Shown: piece by piece, positions 5,890 to 8,113 of the stretch
Position numbering within the stretch: position 1 is the stretch's first letter
How the letters are laid out: the number at the start of each line of letters is the position of its first letter
Source: Pseudomonadota bacterium
Lineage (GTDB): Bacteria; Pseudomonadota; Gammaproteobacteria; Burkholderiales; SG8-39
Direction of reading: 5' to 3'
Assembly: GCA_021825225.1 (NCBI GenBank)
Contig: JAKAIH010000108.1
Span: 1 to 8,113 of the forward strand
DNA: 8,113 bases
Notes under the pieces: generated by a model
Seen by the model: the letters and a program-made list of their open reading frames with translations, nothing else
Told to the model about the DNA's origin: nothing
Databases searched by the model: none
Translations under genes and position numbers: made by a program

Positions 5890-5916
5890 CCCCGCCTCGA
5901 GCGGGGCTTCCTTTTT
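5890..5916 (+). terminator. Second tandem terminator unit
   Basis: CCCCGC (5890-5895) pairs with GCGGGG (5901-5906) around CTCGA, followed by CTTCC and five T (5912-5916). It is a near copy of the unit at 5856-5885, with a period of 31 bases and a shorter stem because the outer bases have diverged. It probably backs up the first terminator. Confidence 0.6.
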
Positions 5917-5920
5917 GGCT

Positions 5921-5947
5921 CCCCACCCTCGAGCGGGGTTTCCTTTT
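5921..5947 (+). terminator. Third, weaker tandem terminator unit
   Basis: CCCC (5921-5924) can pair with GGGG (5935-5938), enclosing ACCCTCGAGC, followed by TTTCC and TTTT (5944-5947). It is a diverged copy of the preceding two units, with the stem weakened by changes on the left arm. Confidence 0.4.
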
Positions 5948-5964
5948 CCGCCCCCTGCCTCGAT

Positions 5965-7617
5965 TCAGTCCGGCGCTGCTGCGTGTTCCCGGGTTTCGTG
6001 GAATACGAGTTTGGGCCAGCGCTCCTGCGTCAATTGGAGATTGACGCGGTTGGGCGCGAGATAGGCGAGGTTGCCGGCCGCGTCGCGCGCGACGTTGTGT
6101 CCCAGCATTTTTTCGAAGTCGGCCAACATGCGCTTGTCCTCGCCCGTGACCCAGCGCGCGCAGCTGACCGAGGTGCCCTCGAACACCGCATCGACGCCGT
6201 ATTCGCTTTGCAGCCGGCTCGCGACCACTTCGAACTGCAGCACGCCCACCGCGCCCAGGATCAGGTCTCCGCCCAGCGCGGGCTTGTACACCTGCACCGC
6301 GCCTTCTTCTCCGAGCTGCTGCAGGCCTTTGTGCAGCTGCTTCACCTTGATCGGATTGCGGATGCGCACCGAACGGAAGAAGTCGGGCGCGAAATAGGGA
6401 ATGCCTGTGAACAGCAGCGCTTCCCCCTCGGAGAAGCTGTCGCCGATCTGCATCTGGCCGTGGTTGGGCAGGCCGATGATGTCGCCGGCATAGGCCTCCT
6501 CGACCTGCTCGCGGTTCGAGGCCATGAAGGTGACCACGTTGTTCACCTTGATATCGCGTTCGAGCCGCAGGTGCCTGATTTTCATCCCGCGCTCGAAGCG
6601 CCCGGAGCACACGCGCAGGAAGGCGATGCGGTCGCGGTGGGCAGGATCCATATTGGCTTGAATTTTGAAGACGAAGCCGGAAAACCTGGACTCGCCCGGC
6701 GCAACCACGCGCATCGTGGCGTCGCGCGCGCGCGGCCCCGGGGCCCAGTCGATCAGCGCGCTCAGTATTTCGCGCACGCCGAAATTGTTGACGGCCGAGC
6801 CGAAGAACACCGGAGTCTGCCTGCCATCGAGGAAAGCGTCGAGATCGAAGGGGTGCAAGGCGCTGCGCACCAGCGCGACCTCGCTCTTGAGCTGCGCGAT
6901 CTCGCGCGGAAACATTTGCGCCAAACGCGGGTTGTCGATGCCCGCGATGGTCTCGAACTCCTGGTCGGCGCGATCCTCGCCGGCGGTGAACAGCAGGATC
7001 TCGTCGCGCAAGAGGTGATAGACGCCGCGGAAGGATTTGCCCATGCCGATGGGCCAGGTCACCGGCGCGCACTGGATCTTGAGCACTTCTTCCACCTCTT
7101 CCACCAAGGCCACCGGATCGCGGGTTTCGCGGTCCATCTTGTTCATGAAAGTGAGGATGGGCGTGCTGCGCATGCGGCAAACGTTGAGCAGCTTGATCGT
7201 CTGCTCTTCCACGCCCTTGGCCGCATCGATCACCATCAGCGCGGAATCGACGGCCGTGAGCACGCGATAGGTGTCTTCGGAGAAATCCTGGTGTCCCGGG
7301 GTGTCGAGCAGATTGACCACGCAGTCGCGATATTCGAACTGCATCACCGAACTCGCCACAGAAATGCCGCGCTGCTTCTCGATCTCCATCCAGTCCGAGG
7401 TCGCGTGGCGGCGGCTCTTGCGGGCCTTCACCGTGCCCGCGAGGTGAATGGCGCCGGAGAACAGCAGCAGCTTTTCGGTCAGGGTGGTCTTGCCGGCATC
7501 GGGGTGCGCGATAATGCCGAAGGTGCGGCGGCGCGCCATTTCGCGCGCGATCCGCTCCGCCGGCGCGCGGTCGGCGCCGGCGCCTTGATGCGTTACAGGC
7601 ACTGCTGCGGCGGCCAT
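5965..7617 (-). CDS. prfC: Peptide chain release factor 3 (RF3)
   Basis: This is a cytoplasmic translational GTPase that drives RF1 and RF2 off the ribosome after peptide release. From ATG 7617 it is 550 residues (E. coli RF3 has 529). GTPase motifs are the P-loop AHPDAGKTT at 37-45, the switch I region with RGISVASSV at 83-91, DTPGHQDF at 105-112, NKMD at 159-162 and GSA at 273-275. The post-GTPase domains follow, with [19 protein letters not shown] (317-335) and the conserved [13 protein letters not shown] (457-469), both typical of RF3. The start is uncertain. ATG 7617 lacks a good Shine-Dalgarno sequence and gives about 16 residues more than E. coli before the RRTF element. A start at ATG 7539 would begin just before RRTF, and an in-frame GTG at codon 6 is also possible. 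It is transcribed alone toward the tandem repeat region and is divergent from the methyltransferase gene. Confidence 0.97.
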   Translation of the reverse strand: MAAAAVPVTHQGAGADRAPAERIAREMARRRTFGIIAHPDAGKTTLTEKLLLFSGAIHLAGTVKARKSRRHATSDWMEIEKQRGISVASSVMQFEYRDCVVNLLDTPGHQDFSEDTYRVLTAVDSALMVIDAAKGVEEQTIKLLNVCRMRSTPILTFMNKMDRETRDPVALVEEVEEVLKIQCAPVTWPIGMGKSFRGVYHLLRDEILLFTAGEDRADQEFETIAGIDNPRLAQMFPREIAQLKSEVALVRSALHPFDLDAFLDGRQTPVFFGSAVNNFGVREILSALIDWAPGPRARDATMRVVAPGESRFSGFVFKIQANMDPAHRDRIAFLRVCSGRFERGMKIRHLRLERDIKVNNVVTFMASNREQVEEAYAGDIIGLPNHGQMQIGDSFSEGEALLFTGIPYFAPDFFRSVRIRNPIKVKQLHKGLQQLGEEGAVQVYKPALGGDLILGAVGVLQFEVVASRLQSEYGVDAVFEGTSVSCARWVTGEDKRMLADFEKMLGHNVARDAAGNLAYLAPNRVNLQLTQERWPKLVFHETREHAAAPD

Positions 7618-7643
7618 GGACACAGGTATGCGAAAAGGGCGGC

Positions 7644-7672
7644 AGTCTACCGGGTACGGCCGCGGAAGTCCA
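7644..7672 (-). promoter_or_regulatory. Promoter candidate for prfC
   Basis: On the minus strand TGGACT (7667-7672) and TAGACT (7644-7649) are 17 bases apart, each matching 4 of 6 consensus positions. The start would fall near 7637, leaving a leader of about 20 bases before ATG 7617. This is modest support that fits the upstream choice of start codon. Confidence 0.3.
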
Positions 7673-7731
7673 TTGTTTTTTAGGCAATAACCTTGGGGTC
7701 GTGATCGAGGCGGCGGCGCATCCCCGACGCT

Positions 7732-7758
7732 CCAATTGGGGCTTAAGATAGCCAATTG
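7732..7758. promoter_or_regulatory. Paired CCAATTG elements, possible operator
   Basis: CCAATTG occurs at 7732-7738 and 7752-7758, exactly 20 bases apart (about two helical turns). Because CAATTG is self-complementary, the same bases also form an inverted repeat, CAATTGG (7733-7739) with CCAATTG (7752-7758), over a 12-base spacer. A -10-like TAAGAT (7744-7749) lies between them, though without a matching -35. The position just upstream of the methyltransferase-like gene suggests a regulator binding site. The factor is unknown. Confidence 0.35.
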
Positions 7759-7788
7759 AACGCTCAACCAACACAGGAGAACACCCTG

Positions 7789-8113
7789 ATGCGCGCCCTG
7801 AGGATTGCGCTATGGGCACTTGCCCTCGGCGGCATCGGCCTGGCTTGCGGGCCGGCGCAGGCACAATCGCCCCATACGTACATGCACAGCTTTTCCGGCG
7901 CCGAACACTGGGCACGGGTATTCGACGACCCCGAACGCGACGCCTGGCAGAAGCCGCATCAGGTGATCGAGACGCTCGCGCTCAGGTCCGACGCCGCGGT
8001 GGCCGACATCGGCTCCGGCACCGGCTATTTTTCCGTGCGCCTCGCGCACTTCCTGCCCAAGGGCCGGGTCTACGGCGTCGACATCGAGCCCGACATGGTG
8101 AAATACCTCGCCG
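7789..8113 (+). CDS. Exported class I SAM-dependent methyltransferase-like protein, 5' part
   Basis: The first 108 residues are visible and the gene runs off the right edge. Start ATG 7789 has AGGAG at 7775-7779, nine bases upstream. The N-terminus is a clear Sec signal peptide: positive residues (MRALR), a hydrophobic core of about 14 residues, and AQA before a likely cut after residue 25. Cys20 has Gly at -3, a poor lipobox, so a lipoprotein is less likely. After a segment [28 protein letters not shown] (33-60) comes the methyltransferase motif [17 protein letters not shown] (71-86), then [13 protein letters not shown] (92-104) with Asp98 or Glu100 as the ribose-binding acid. The fold normally binds S-adenosylmethionine and transfers its methyl group, yet the signal peptide predicts a periplasmic site, where this cofactor is not known to be available. 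The substrate is not evident. It is divergent from prfC. Confidence 0.87.
   Translation, partial: MRALRIALWALALGGIGLACGPAQAQSPHTYMHSFSGAEHWARVFDDPERDAWQKPHQVIETLALRSDAAVADIGSGTGYFSVRLAHFLPKGRVYGVDIEPDMVKYLA

Larger units (their letters stand above)
5858..5963. repeat. Tandem array of terminator-like units, period 31-32 bases, about 3.5 copies
   Basis: The core CTCGAG recurs at 5865-5870, 5896-5901 and 5928-5933, with a degenerate CTCGA at 5959-5963. In the first three, GCGGGG and a short T-tract follow each core. The last copy has lost the G-run and T-tract and ends just before the prfC stop codon at 5965-5967. The layout suggests local duplication of one terminator followed by decay from left to right. 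The unit and spacer pattern is not that of a CRISPR array, since no variable spacers intervene. Confidence 0.75.

Noticed and set aside
5858..5963. CRISPR array
   Set aside because: The repeats are directly adjacent, diverging hairpins with T-tracts, and there are no unique spacers or cas genes.
5856..5965. The tandem hairpins as the prfC terminator on the minus strand
   Set aside because: Read leftward, the stems are preceded by A-runs and lack a following T-tract, so intrinsic termination of prfC is poorly supported, although the hairpins could still stabilise its mRNA end.
5779..7683. Long open frame on the plus strand antisense to prfC (634 codons)
   Set aside because: It starts at a TTG without a ribosome-binding site, crosses the terminator array, and has the His-, Arg- and Ala-rich composition of an antisense shadow. 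The opposite strand encodes unmistakable RF3.
7789..7866. Lipoprotein signal at Cys20 of the methyltransferase-like protein
   Set aside because: Residues before the cysteine read Gly-Leu-Ala, with Gly at -3 where Leu, Val or Ile is usual. The AQA site after residue 25 fits ordinary signal peptidase better.
5792..7915. Long open frame on the minus strand overlapping prfC in another frame (707 codons)
   Set aside because: It is Arg- and Pro-rich with no domain pattern, covers the divergent intergenic region and the signal peptide of the next gene, and lies over RF3 in a different frame.

Overview
The window is GC-rich, tightly packed chromosomal DNA from a proteobacterium. Its genes look housekeeping or metabolic, and I see no mobile elements, tRNA, rRNA or CRISPR. 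Protein style and gene content (Kup, RF3, a CobB-type sirtuin, a thiol dioxygenase paired with a multi-rhodanese protein, a DUF3563-like small protein) suggest a betaproteobacterium. A gammaproteobacterium cannot be excluded from sequence reading alone.

Layout, left to right. A small DUF3563-like protein ends at 173 (+). A sirtuin NAD-dependent deacylase lies on the minus strand (287-1042) and is divergent from a 70-residue unknown small protein (1184-1396, +). The potassium transporter gene kup follows (1497-3386, +). It converges on a two-gene minus-strand operon: a cupin-type thiol (cysteine-like) dioxygenase (5022-5609), whose stop overlaps by ATGA the start of a four-rhodanese-domain protein (3424-5025). 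Next is a 355-base gap (5610-5964). Then come prfC for peptide chain release factor 3 (5965-7617, minus) and, divergently, the start of an exported methyltransferase-like protein (7789 to the window end, +).

The most interesting part is the gap at 5610-5964. On the plus strand, where no protein gene lies, there is a good sigma-70-type promoter (TTGACT, 17-base spacer, TATACA). It is followed by four adjacent short stem-loops and then by a near-perfect intrinsic terminator. This is the architecture of an independently transcribed small RNA of about 145 nt (about 5741-5885). The terminator is then repeated: similar hairpin-plus-T-tract units recur every 31-32 bases, ending in a degenerate fourth copy that runs up to the prfC stop codon. 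No plus-strand protein gene needs these terminators, which strengthens the small-RNA reading.

Functional links. The dioxygenase and rhodanese genes are translationally coupled and probably act together in oxidation of a small thiol and transfer of sulfane sulfur. The other genes are single transcription units with their own candidate promoters. All function calls come from reading motifs by eye. No database search or folding program was run.
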